13,907 nt of DNA from positions 1-13,907 of the forward strand of contig CABUDJ010000057.1 of assembly GCA_902490325.1 (NCBI GenBank), read 5' to 3'. A program made the translations under genes and the position numbers. This document shows, in pieces, positions 7,524 through 13,846 of the stretch. This stretch comes from an uncultured Collinsella sp. Lineage in GTDB: Bacteria > Actinomycetota > Coriobacteriia > Coriobacteriales > Coriobacteriaceae. The notes beneath the pieces are model-generated. The model was given only the letters and a program-made list of their open reading frames with translations. It ran no database searches and was not told where the DNA came from. Each line of letters starts with the position of its first letter. The first letter of the stretch is position 1.

Positions 7524-8774
7524 ATGACCGATACCGCCGCAACCCGTCCATACGGCGTTCTGGGTCGCGTGCTGGGCCACAGCTACACCCCGACCATCTA
7601 CAAGGAGCTCGCAGGGCTTGAGTACGTGCGATTTGAGCGCGAGCCCGAGGATCTCGAGGCCTTTATGACGGGCGATGAATGGGAAGGCACCAACGTGACC
7701 ATCCCCTACAAGCGTGCCGTCATGGAATACCTGGACGAGCTGAGCCCGCTGGCCGAGCGCATGGGCAACGTCAACACCATCACGCGCCTGCCCGATGGCC
7801 GCCTGCGCGGCGACAACACCGACTACTTTGGTTTTCGGTGCCTGGTCGAGGAGCTGGGCGTAGAAGTTGCCGGTAAGAAGGCCCTCGTGCTCGGCGCCAC
7901 CGGCGGTGCCGGCACTACAGCGAGCATGGTACTCGGCGACCTAGGCGCCGTCGTGGTGCCCGTGGGCCGCACGAGCGACGTCAACTACGGTAACATCGCG
8001 CAGCAATCCGATGCCGCGTTGCTCGTCAACTGCACGCCTGCCGGCATGTTCCCCCACTGCCCCGACGCCCCCTGCATGCTCGAGGGACTTGACGCGCTCG
8101 AGGGCGTCATCGACATTGTCTACAATCCCGCCCGCACGGGCTTGATGCTCGAGGCCGAGCGCCGCGGCATCCCCTGCATCGGCGGCCTGCTCATGCTTGT
8201 TGCACAGGCGGCACAGGCTGTCGAGCGCTACACCGGCAAAGCCACCCCGCGCGAGCGCATCCTGGACGTAACGGAGCGCCTGTCCCGCCGCGAGCAGAAC
8301 ATCGCGCTCATCGGCATGCCGGGCTCGGGCAAGACCCGCGTGGGCGAGCAGATCGCCCAGCTCACGGGCTGCGAGCACATCGACCTCGATCGCGCCCTCG
8401 AGGAGCGCCTGGGCACGCCCTGCGCCGACTATATCGTCGAGCGCGGCGAGGCGGCCTTCCGCGAGCAGGAGACGGCGGCGCTAGCCGACATCTCCAAGCG
8501 CAGTGGCCTGGTGCTCTCCACCGGCGGCGGCGTGGTCACGCGCGATGAGAACTATCCGCTGCTGCATCAGAACAGCCAGATTGTGATGCTCAACCGCAAG
8601 CTCGACGAACTCGCTCATAAGGGACGCCCCATCACTGCCCGCGATGGCATCGAAAAGCTCGCCGAGCAGCGCATGCCGCGCTACCGCGCCTGGGCCGACC
8701 ACATCATCGACTCGCGCGACTGCGCAGCCAACACCGCCCGAGCCGTCCTCGACACGCTCCCACCCGCTCTCTAA
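7524..8774 (+). CDS. aroE-aroK: Shikimate dehydrogenase-shikimate kinase fusion (AroE-AroK)
   Basis: One 416-residue chain covers steps four and five: NADPH reduction of 3-dehydroshikimate, then ATP phosphorylation of shikimate. Residues 1-255 are AroE: GHSYTP (18-23) in place of the usual HSxSP substrate loop, VTIPYK with catalytic Lys63, GDNTD with Asp100, nucleotide-binding GATGGAG (124-130), NCTPAGM (169-175) and GGLLMLVAQA near the domain end. Residues 258-416 are AroK: Walker A GMPGSGKT (264-271), IDLD (286-289) and RGEAAFRE for shikimate contacts, STGGGVV (332-338) and the lid arginine in KGRP (366-369). The order AroE then AroK in one frame without a stop is clear. GGAGG (7511-7515) in the pheA end serves as ribosome binding site; the ATG directly follows the pheA TAG. 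Confidence 0.94.
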   Translation: MTDTAATRPYGVLGRVLGHSYTPTIYKELAGLEYVRFEREPEDLEAFMTGDEWEGTNVTIPYKRAVMEYLDELSPLAERMGNVNTITRLPDGRLRGDNTDYFGFRCLVEELGVEVAGKKALVLGATGGAGTTASMVLGDLGAVVVPVGRTSDVNYGNIAQQSDAALLVNCTPAGMFPHCPDAPCMLEGLDALEGVIDIVYNPARTGLMLEAERRGIPCIGGLLMLVAQAAQAVERYTGKATPRERILDVTERLSRREQNIALIGMPGSGKTRVGEQIAQLTGCEHIDLDRALEERLGTPCADYIVERGEAAFREQETAALADISKRSGLVLSTGGGVVTRDENYPLLHQNSQIVMLNRKLDELAHKGRPITARDGIEKLAEQRMPRYRAWADHIIDSRDCAANTARAVLDTLPPAL

Positions 8775-8776
8775 CC

Positions 8777-8817
8777 AAAACCACCACAAAGGGGACAGGC
8801 ACCTTTGTGGTGGTTTT
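8777..8817. repeat. 16-bp perfect hairpin with GGGACAGG core, REP-like or terminator
   Basis: AAAACCACCACAAAGG (8777-8792) pairs perfectly with 8802-8817 around the nine-base loop GGACAGGCA, three bases after the aroE-aroK stop. The A-run before and the T-run after (8814-8818) make it look like a bidirectional intrinsic terminator. The GGGGACAGGCACCTTTG text in and beside the loop resembles a REP-type repeat unit seen in many genomes (from memory), and its GGGACRGG core matches the loop of the arms at 6223-6349. It may be a mobile repeat that doubles as a terminator before aroQ. Confidence 0.75.
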
Positions 8818-8859
8818 TCATTCCGCCTCACCGCCCGACCAACCGCAAAGGAAGCAACC

Positions 8860-9297
8860 ATGAAAGCACTCGTCATCAACGGCCCCAACCTCAACATGCT
8901 CGGCATCCGCGAGCCGGGCATCTACGGCAGCGACAACTACGACCGCTTAGTGCAGATCTGCCAGGAAGCAGGGGCCGCGCAGGGGTTTGACGAGGTCGAG
9001 GTCTTCCAGTCCAACCACGAGGGCAGCATCGTCGACAAGATCCAGGAGGCCTACGGCAAGGTCGACGGCATCGTCATCAACCCGGCAGCCTACACACATA
9101 CGAGCGTGGCGATCCTCGACGCCCTCAAGGCCGTCGCTATCCCCGCCGTCGAGGTCCACATCAGCGCCGTCGAGACCCGCGAGGACTTCCGCCAAGTGAG
9201 CTACGCACGCCTAGCCTGCTTCGCCACCATCACCGGCGAGGGCCTGCAGGGCTACGCCCACGCGCTGGAGCTGCTGAGGGAGCATCTCGAAAAGTAA
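8860..9297 (+). CDS. aroQ: 3-dehydroquinate dehydratase, type II
   Basis: Third shikimate step: dehydrates 3-dehydroquinate to 3-dehydroshikimate by the type II mechanism, normally as a dodecamer. The 145-residue length and motifs fit: INGPNLNMLGIREPGIYG (6-23) with the catalytic-loop Arg17 and Tyr22, FQSNHEG (49-55), INPAAYTHTSVAI (73-85) with Asn74, EVHIS (98-102) with the catalytic His100, and REDFR (107-111). The ATG at 8860 is chosen for AAAGGAAG just upstream (8847-8854); an in-frame ATG at 8644 lies within aroK. It completes the pathway, but it is separated from the operon by 85 bases containing the 8777-8817 hairpin. It may therefore be less strongly expressed unless transcription reads through. 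No promoter of its own was recognised. Confidence 0.94.
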   Translation: MKALVINGPNLNMLGIREPGIYGSDNYDRLVQICQEAGAAQGFDEVEVFQSNHEGSIVDKIQEAYGKVDGIVINPAAYTHTSVAILDALKAVAIPAVEVHISAVETREDFRQVSYARLACFATITGEGLQGYAHALELLREHLEK

Positions 9298-9360
9298 AAT
9301 GCCAACCCCAACAAACAGCAGCGGCTTGCTCGCGCTCGGCTCCAGCAGCACACAAGATGA

Positions 9361-9392
9361 AAAAAGCCCAGACCACCAAGCGGTCTGGGCTT
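9361..9392 (-). terminator. Intrinsic terminator of the tRNA-Arg gene
   Basis: Read on the minus strand, AAGCCCAGACC (9392-9382) pairs with GGTCTGGGCTT (9374-9364), an 11-bp perfect stem with a 7-base loop, followed by a T-run (9365-9361). It lies nine bases beyond the tRNA 3' end. On the plus strand it is followed by TTAATAAACG rather than a T-run, so it is at best a weak stop for aroQ. Confidence 0.85.
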
Positions 9393-9401
9393 AATAAACG
9401 A

Positions 9402-9478
9402 TGGTGCTCCATGGCGGATTCGAACCGTCGACCTTGGGATTAGAAGTCCCCTGCTCTATCCAACTGAGCTAATGGAGC
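9402..9478 (-). tRNA. tRNA-Arg (anticodon UCU)
   Basis: The minus strand from 9478 to 9402 folds as a complete cloverleaf. The acceptor 5' strand GCTCCAT (9478-9472) pairs with ATGGAGC (9412-9406), followed by discriminator A and a genome-encoded CCA (9404-9402). The D-arm is TAGCTCAGTTGGATAGAGCA, and the T-arm contains GGTTCGAATCC. The anticodon loop reads CTTCTAA, giving anticodon TCT at 9444-9442, which decodes AGA/AGG arginine codons. These codons are rare in the aro genes. The gene stands alone, convergent with aroQ and downstream of the exporter genes in the same orientation. Confidence 0.97.
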
Positions 9479-9480
9479 AA

Positions 9481-9530
9481 ATAACCGCACGCCCAAGCAA
9501 GCGCAAGCCTGTCAAGCGCAAGTAATTATA
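9481..9530 (-). promoter_or_regulatory. Possible tRNA-Arg promoter region
   Basis: The 54 bases between the exporter gene stop and the tRNA contain, on the minus strand, TATAAT (9530-9525) and TTGACA (9515-9510). They are in the wrong order to form one promoter. TATAAT lacks a good -35, and TTGACA lacks a good -10 at 16-18 bases. The decamer CAAGCGCAAG is repeated at 9498-9507 and 9513-9522. A promoter is likely here but its elements are not settled. Confidence 0.3.
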
Positions 9531-9532
9531 AC

Positions 9533-10300
9533 CTAGTTGAACTGCTCGCGGTACGCCTTGCAGACCTCATCGACCGGGCCGTCCATGCGAAGGTCACCCT
9601 TCTCAATCCAAACGGCACGCTGGCAGATGCGCTCAACCTGCTCCATAGAGTGCGAAACGAACAGAACCGTCACGTCGCCGCTCTGGATAAAGTGCTGGAT
9701 GCGGGCCTCGCACTTCTGCTGGAAGAACACATCACCGACGGACAGCGTCTCGTCAACGATCAGAATATCGGGCTCGGTAATCGTCGCGATTGCAAAGGCG
9801 ATACGCGCCACCATGCCCGAGGAGAAGTTCTTAAGCGGCATATCGACAAAGTTCTGCAGCTCAGCGAACTCGATAATGCCGTCAAAGTTGGCGTCGATGA
9901 ACTCCTTGGTATAGCCAAGCAGGGCGCCGTTCAGATATATGTTCTCACGGGCAGTCAGCTCGGGGTCAAAGCCGGCACCAAGCTCAATCAACGGTGCGAT
10001 ATTGCCGTGCACCTTAACGCTGCCCTCGCTAGGCTCAAGCACGCCAGCGATAATCTTGAGCATCGTAGACTTGCCGGAGCCATTGGTGCCGACCAGACCC
10101 ACGACCTCGCCGCGATGAATATCGAACGAGATGTGCTTAAGCGCCCTAAACTCCTCAAAGAACAGCTCGTGCTTGGCAAGCTTGATGAAGTACTCCTTGA
10201 GGTTGGTCAGCGACTCGGACGCCATGTTAAAGATCATGGTGACGTCGTCGACCTCGACAGCCAGAGGCTGCTCGCTGTAATCAACAACAGATTCAGTCAT
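9533..10300 (-). CDS. Polysaccharide ABC transporter, ATP-binding protein (Wzt/TagH type)
   Basis: Cytoplasmic ATPase that drives export of a lipid-linked polysaccharide or teichoic-acid-like polymer together with the permease upstream. The 255-residue protein has Walker A GTNGSGKST (71-79), a GAGFDPELTARENIYLNG segment (108-125) characteristic of the Wzt/TagH/KpsT group, signature SSGMVARIAFA (160-170; SSGM instead of LSGGQ is usual here), Walker B ILIVDE (179-184) and the switch histidine in VSHS (215-218). The chain ends soon after, so the C-terminal carbohydrate-binding domain of long Wzt proteins is absent. The start at 10300 (ATG) is preferred to the adjacent GTG at 10303 because AGGAG then sits seven bases upstream. 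It is 11 bases downstream of the permease stop, so the two are co-transcribed. Confidence 0.92.
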   Translation of the reverse strand: MTESVVDYSEQPLAVEVDDVTMIFNMASESLTNLKEYFIKLAKHELFFEEFRALKHISFDIHRGEVVGLVGTNGSGKSTMLKIIAGVLEPSEGSVKVHGNIAPLIELGAGFDPELTARENIYLNGALLGYTKEFIDANFDGIIEFAELQNFVDMPLKNFSSGMVARIAFAIATITEPDILIVDETLSVGDVFFQQKCEARIQHFIQSGDVTVLFVSHSMEQVERICQRAVWIEKGDLRMDGPVDEVCKAYREQFN

Positions 10301-10311
10301 CACAGCACTCC

Positions 10312-11157
10312 TTAGATGTAGAGGATGAACTTGCGCTCGGACTTATGGAACACGGTGTAGCCAATAACAAGCGCAAGAACCGCCCAAGCGACGCACATAC
10401 CAAACGTCATAAGCGAGGGCGTAGTCTGGAACAGGAAGATATCGCGCATAAACTGCAGGTAGTTATACATGGGGTTCGCATAGACCAGAATGCGCACGAG
10501 ATGCGGCATTTGCGCAACGAAGTCGGTCGTCCAGAAGATGGGCGTAATGTAGGTCCAAGCCGTAATGACGACGCTCCACAGATGCATGACATCGCGGAAG
10601 AAAACCGTGAGGGCGGAGAGCATCATGCCCAGGCCCATGCAGAAGCACATAAGCAGCAGTAGGCAGACAGGCAGCAGAATAAGGTGCCAAGAAGGCATAA
10701 CACGGAACCACAGCATAACAATAGCTACGGCGACCAGAGAGAAGGCAAAGTTAACCAGCGAGAAGAGCACCTTCTGCACCGGGAAGACCCAGCGGTGCAC
10801 CTTAACCTTCTTGAGCAGCGGGGCAGCACCCACGATCGACGTCAGAGCCTGGTTCGTAGACTCGGACATGACGGCAAAGGTGACGTTACCCACGATCAAA
10901 TACAGCGGGTACATCTCGGGCGTAATCGAGCCATTGCGGCCCTGGGCAAAAATCGTCGAGAACACGATGGCCATGACAATCATCATCAGCAACGGATTGA
11001 GCACCGACCATGCGACGCCCAGAACGCTACGGCGATACTTGATCTTAAAATCCTTGGTAACCAGCTGACGAAGGATAAACGCGTCCTTCTCAAATTCGTT
11101 CTTAGCAAACGTCGCAGGCAGACTGCGAGTTTCTTGTTGCTTTGTCTGATCCGACAC
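10312..11157 (-). CDS. Polysaccharide ABC transporter permease (Wzm/TagG type, ABC-2)
   Basis: Integral membrane partner of the ATPase immediately downstream, expected to pass a lipid-linked glycan across the membrane. A soluble N-terminus leads into KDFKIKYRRSVLGVAWSVLNP, the interfacial helix and first membrane segment typical of ABC-2 polysaccharide exporters ('KxrYkrSxLGxxWsxlnP'). About five further hydrophobic segments follow (for example IVGNVTFAVM, FSLVNFAFSLVAVAIVMLWF, LILLPVCLLLLMCFCMGLGM, MCVAWAVLALVIGYTVF), and a short basic tail ends at KFILYI. The chosen GTG start at 11157 has AGGAG eight bases upstream, giving 281 residues. An ATG at 11220 would add 21 residues, but it has no good ribosome binding site and would place the Shine-Dalgarno within the gene. 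The substrate cannot be read from the sequence. Confidence 0.9.
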   Translation of the reverse strand: MSDQTKQQETRSLPATFAKNEFEKDAFILRQLVTKDFKIKYRRSVLGVAWSVLNPLLMMIVMAIVFSTIFAQGRNGSITPEMYPLYLIVGNVTFAVMSESTNQALTSIVGAAPLLKKVKVHRWVFPVQKVLFSLVNFAFSLVAVAIVMLWFRVMPSWHLILLPVCLLLLMCFCMGLGMMLSALTVFFRDVMHLWSVVITAWTYITPIFWTTDFVAQMPHLVRILVYANPMYNYLQFMRDIFLFQTTPSLMTFGMCVAWAVLALVIGYTVFHKSERKFILYI

Positions 11158-11196
11158 GGATGCAACTCCTTTACTCGTAATCGTTGACAAACGAAC

Positions 11197-11202
11197 AGTA
11201 TA
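11197..11202 (-). promoter_or_regulatory. Candidate -10 box for the exporter operon
   Basis: TATACT reads on the minus strand at 11202-11197, about 40 bases before the permease GTG start. The matching -35 position (around 11225-11219) is weak (ATCGTT or TCGTTT). It lies in the 160-base divergent gap between the permease and glycosyltransferase genes. Confidence 0.35.
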
Positions 11203-11258
11203 GACCCGACGGCCATGCAAACGATTCGCGCAACAAAACTGGAGAACTAACCCACATC

Positions 11259-11287
11259 TTAGGATGACAAGCCCAAACGGCTATACT
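11259..11287 (+). promoter_or_regulatory. Candidate promoter of the glycosyltransferase gene
   Basis: TTAGGA (11259-11264) and TATACT (11282-11287) are 17 bases apart, placing a start near 11294, ahead of the AAGGAG ribosome binding site at 11306-11311. The -35 is weak (3 of 6 consensus bases). Confidence 0.4.
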
Positions 11288-11317
11288 TGCAAGGATTGAA
11301 TGTATAAGGAGCATTGA

Positions 11318-12289
11318 GTGAATTCTGAATCCATCGCCGTCATCATCCCCTGCTACAACGAAGCGCTCACGATTGGTAAGGTCATCGACGACTTTCACCG
11401 CGAGCTTCCACAAGCGACGGTCTATGTCTATGACAACAACTCGTCGGACGATACCTCACGCATCGCCACCGAACACGGCGCCACGGTCCGCTTTGAGCCC
11501 CGTCAGGGAAAGGGCAACGTCTGCCGCCAGATGTTTCGCGATATCGACGCCGATTGCTACCTGATGGTCGACGGAGACGACACCTACCCCGCCGAGGCGG
11601 CCAAAGCCCTCTGCGAGCCCATCCTCAACGGCACGGCCGATATGACCGTAGGCGACCGCCTTTCCAACGGCACCTACGCCGAGGAGAACAAGCGTGCCTT
11701 CCACGGCTTTGGCAATAATCTGGTCCGCGCCATGATCAAGTGGATCTATGGCTACAGCTTCGATGACGTCATGACAGGCTACCGCGCCATGAGCCGCCCG
11801 TTCGTTAAAACCTTCCCTGTGCTTTCCGAGGGCTTCCAGATCGAAACCGAGCTCTCGATCCATGCCGTCGACCACCGCTGGCGCATCAAAGACGTGCCCA
11901 TCGAGTACCGCGACCGTCCGGAAGGCTCCGAGTCCAAGCTCAATACCGTGAGCGACGGCATTAAAGTCGTTGCGATGATCGGCACGCTGTTCAAGGACTA
12001 CCGCCCGCTGAAGTTCTTCAGCCTCGTCGCGCTTCTATTCGCGATTATCGGCCTCGCCCTGGGCATGCCCATCGTTGTCGAATATTTCCAGACCGGCCTG
12101 GTCCCGCGCTTCCCCACTGCCATGCTCGCCGCCTCGTTTATGTTCCTCTGTAGTCTGAGCCTTGCGACCGGATTCATCCTGGATTCTGTAGCAAAGGTCG
12201 AAAAAAAGCAGTGGGAGGTCAACGTGTACAGCAAATACGCCTACGATGACCAGCCCGGCAAGTCCGCCACCGAGACAAGCGAGAGGTAG
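11318..12289 (+). CDS. Family 2 glycosyltransferase with two C-terminal membrane helices
   Basis: Likely transfers a sugar from a nucleotide donor to a polyprenyl phosphate on the cytoplasmic face of the membrane, as in the DPM1/GtrB-like group. The 323-residue protein begins with IAVIIPCYNEALTIGKVI (6-23), the GT2 fold start. It has DNNSSDDT (39-46), the metal/nucleotide DGDD motif in VDGDDTYP (84-91), GDRL (112-115), DDVMTGYRAMSR (149-160) and EGFQIETELS (171-180), as in polyprenyl-phosphate glycosyltransferases. Two hydrophobic segments at about 232-255 and 266-290 anchor it, with a charged cytoplasmic tail. The GTG start at 11318 is set by AAGGAG six bases upstream; the in-frame ATG at 11300 hits a stop after five codons. 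The donor sugar is unknown. No GtrA-like flippase or other glycosyltransferase is in the window. It is divergent from the exporter genes, which fits a shared role in surface glycan assembly (inference). Confidence 0.88.
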   Translation: MNSESIAVIIPCYNEALTIGKVIDDFHRELPQATVYVYDNNSSDDTSRIATEHGATVRFEPRQGKGNVCRQMFRDIDADCYLMVDGDDTYPAEAAKALCEPILNGTADMTVGDRLSNGTYAEENKRAFHGFGNNLVRAMIKWIYGYSFDDVMTGYRAMSRPFVKTFPVLSEGFQIETELSIHAVDHRWRIKDVPIEYRDRPEGSESKLNTVSDGIKVVAMIGTLFKDYRPLKFFSLVALLFAIIGLALGMPIVVEYFQTGLVPRFPTAMLAASFMFLCSLSLATGFILDSVAKVEKKQWEVNVYSKYAYDDQPGKSATETSER

Positions 12290-12339
12290 ATCTTCCGCAG
12301 AATACTATTGGCACCACTGCGCAGATAGCCACCAACAAG

Positions 12340-12369
12340 AAAAGCCGCCGTTAACAAGCGGCGGCTTTT
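12340..12369. terminator. Bidirectional intrinsic terminator between convergent genes
   Basis: AAAAGCCGCCG (12340-12350) pairs perfectly with CGGCGGCTTTT (12359-12369) around an 8-base loop. It is flanked by A-rich sequence on the left and T's on the right, so it can end transcription of the glycosyltransferase gene (plus) and of the RmlC-RmlD gene (minus), which converge here. Confidence 0.88.
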
Positions 12370-12391
12370 GCTCTCGAAAAGTTAATAGCGG

Positions 12392-13846
12392 CTAGAGCGT
12401 CTTGAGGTACTCCCCCAGCTCTTCCTCCCAGTCGGGCATACGGAAGCCGGCCGACTCGAGCCTGGACAGGTCGAGCGCGGAGTGGACCGGGCGCGGGGCG
12501 ATGGGGCCCGCGGCGCCGGCGTAGTACTCGGCGGTGCTGACCGGCACGACCCTGTCCCCGTTGCCGTTGGCGGCCTCGAAGACGGCGCGGGCGATGTCGG
12601 CCCAGGACCTGACGGCGCCGGAGCCCGTGCAGTTATAGGTGCCGTAGGGGGCGTGCGTCCCCAGCACGTGGAAGATGGCCTCGGCCATGTCGCGCGTGAA
12701 GGTCAGGCGGCCCAGCTGGTCGTCGACGACCGTGACCTGCGTGAGCCCGTCCTCGGGGTCGGCGACGCGGTCGGACAGCCCCTTCATGGTCTTGACGAAG
12801 TTGTGTCCCTCGCCGATGACCCAGGAGCTGCGCATGACGTAGTGGCGCGGGCACCCGGCCACGGCGATGTCACCGGCGGCCTTGGTCTGGCCGTAGACGG
12901 AAAGCGGGCTGAGGGGCTCCTCCTCCGTGTGGACCTGGGCGGTGCCGTCGAAGACGTAGTCGCTGGACACGTGGACGAGGGTGATCCCGTGCCCGGCGCA
13001 GGTGCGGGCGAGAAGCGCCGGCCCGGTCGCGTTGGCCTTCCAGGCGGTCACGCGGCCCTCGGGGGTCTCCGCTTTATCCACGGCGGTGTAGGCGCCGCAG
13101 TTGATCACGGTGCCGTAGAGCGACCAGTCGTACTGCGCGTAGGCGCCCGGGTCGGACATGTCGAAGGTGTCGATGTCGCAGAAGTCGAAGTCCTTGGCGA
13201 CGCCGCGCTCCTCGGCGAGTTTGCGCACCGCATGGCCCAGCTGGCCGTTGCAGCCGGTGACGAGCGTCCTCTTGGGCGCCATGGGGACGACGTCCTTCAG
13301 CATCGGGTGGTTGAGGTCGGCCTCGGAGACGGTGGCCTCGTCGAGCGGGATGGGCCACTGAATGTTGAGCTCGGGGTCGGCGAGGTTCACGAAGGTGTAG
13401 GTCCTCTTGAGCTCCAGCGACCAGTGGGCGTCCACCAAGTAGGTGTAGGCGGTGCCGTCCTCGAGCGCCTGGAAGGAGTTTCCCACGCCGCGCGGGACGT
13501 AGATGGCCTTGGAGGGGTCCAGCACGGTCGTGTAGACCTTGCCGTAGGTGGCGCTGCCCTCGCGCAGGTCCACCCAGGCGCCGAAGACCGAGCCGCGCGC
13601 CACGGAGATGAACTTGTCCCAGGGCTCGGCGTGGATGCCGCGCGTGACGCCGCGGCTGTCGTTGTAGGAGATGTTGTTCTGGACGACCCTGAGGTCCGGG
13701 ATGCCCAGGGCGCACATCTTGGCGCGCTGCCAGTTCTCCTTGAACCAGCCGCGCGAGTCGCCGTGGACGGCGAGGTCGACGACCTTGAGGCCCTCGATGC
13801 CGGTCTCGGCGACGGAGAGGTCCTTCTCGAATGCGATGTCTGCCAT
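12392..13846 (-). CDS. RmlC-RmlD fusion: dTDP-4-dehydrorhamnose 3,5-epimerase/reductase
   Basis: Two enzymes of dTDP-L-rhamnose synthesis in one 484-residue chain. Residues 1-188 resemble the RmlC cupin: LAVHGDSRGWFKENW (25-39), TRGIHAEPWDKF (68-79) with the expected catalytic His72, VDLREGSATYGK (92-103) and IYVPRGVGNSF (115-125). Residues 192-484 are the RmlD reductase: NAD(P)-binding TGCNGQLG (197-204), NCGAYTAVDKAE (249-260), SSDYVFDG (294-301), SVYGQTK with Tyr318 and Lys322, and DDQLGRLT (375-382). The product, dTDP-L-rhamnose, feeds surface glycans. In the cupin half, GxxHGF of ordinary RmlC reads GVGNSF, with Asn123 where a conserved His is expected, so epimerase chemistry may be altered. 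The ATG at 13846 has AGGAG ten bases upstream. It is more GC-rich than the exporter genes and uses AGG more freely, like a separately acquired cassette. RmlA and RmlB are presumably outside the window, to the right. Confidence 0.88.
   Translation of the reverse strand: MADIAFEKDLSVAETGIEGLKVVDLAVHGDSRGWFKENWQRAKMCALGIPDLRVVQNNISYNDSRGVTRGIHAEPWDKFISVARGSVFGAWVDLREGSATYGKVYTTVLDPSKAIYVPRGVGNSFQALEDGTAYTYLVDAHWSLELKRTYTFVNLADPELNIQWPIPLDEATVSEADLNHPMLKDVVPMAPKRTLVTGCNGQLGHAVRKLAEERGVAKDFDFCDIDTFDMSDPGAYAQYDWSLYGTVINCGAYTAVDKAETPEGRVTAWKANATGPALLARTCAGHGITLVHVSSDYVFDGTAQVHTEEEPLSPLSVYGQTKAAGDIAVAGCPRHYVMRSSWVIGEGHNFVKTMKGLSDRVADPEDGLTQVTVVDDQLGRLTFTRDMAEAIFHVLGTHAPYGTYNCTGSGAVRSWADIARAVFEAANGNGDRVVPVSTAEYYAGAAGPIAPRPVHSALDLSRLESAGFRMPDWEEELGEYLKTL

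Noticed and set aside
6223..8817. CRISPR array or toxin-antitoxin explanation for the repeats
   Set aside because: There are only two loci with different stems and no regular spacer series, and no small paired ORFs or Cas genes are nearby.
9364..9392. Plus-strand terminator for aroQ
   Set aside because: The stem is strong, but on the plus strand it is followed by TTAATAAACG and not by a T-run; the T-run is on the minus strand, so it belongs to the tRNA gene.
9402..9478. tRNA-Arg as the attachment site of a genomic island carrying the glycan genes
   Set aside because: The tRNA 3' end faces aroQ, whereas the glycan genes lie on its 5' side. No integrase and no repeated copy of the tRNA 3' end was seen in the window.
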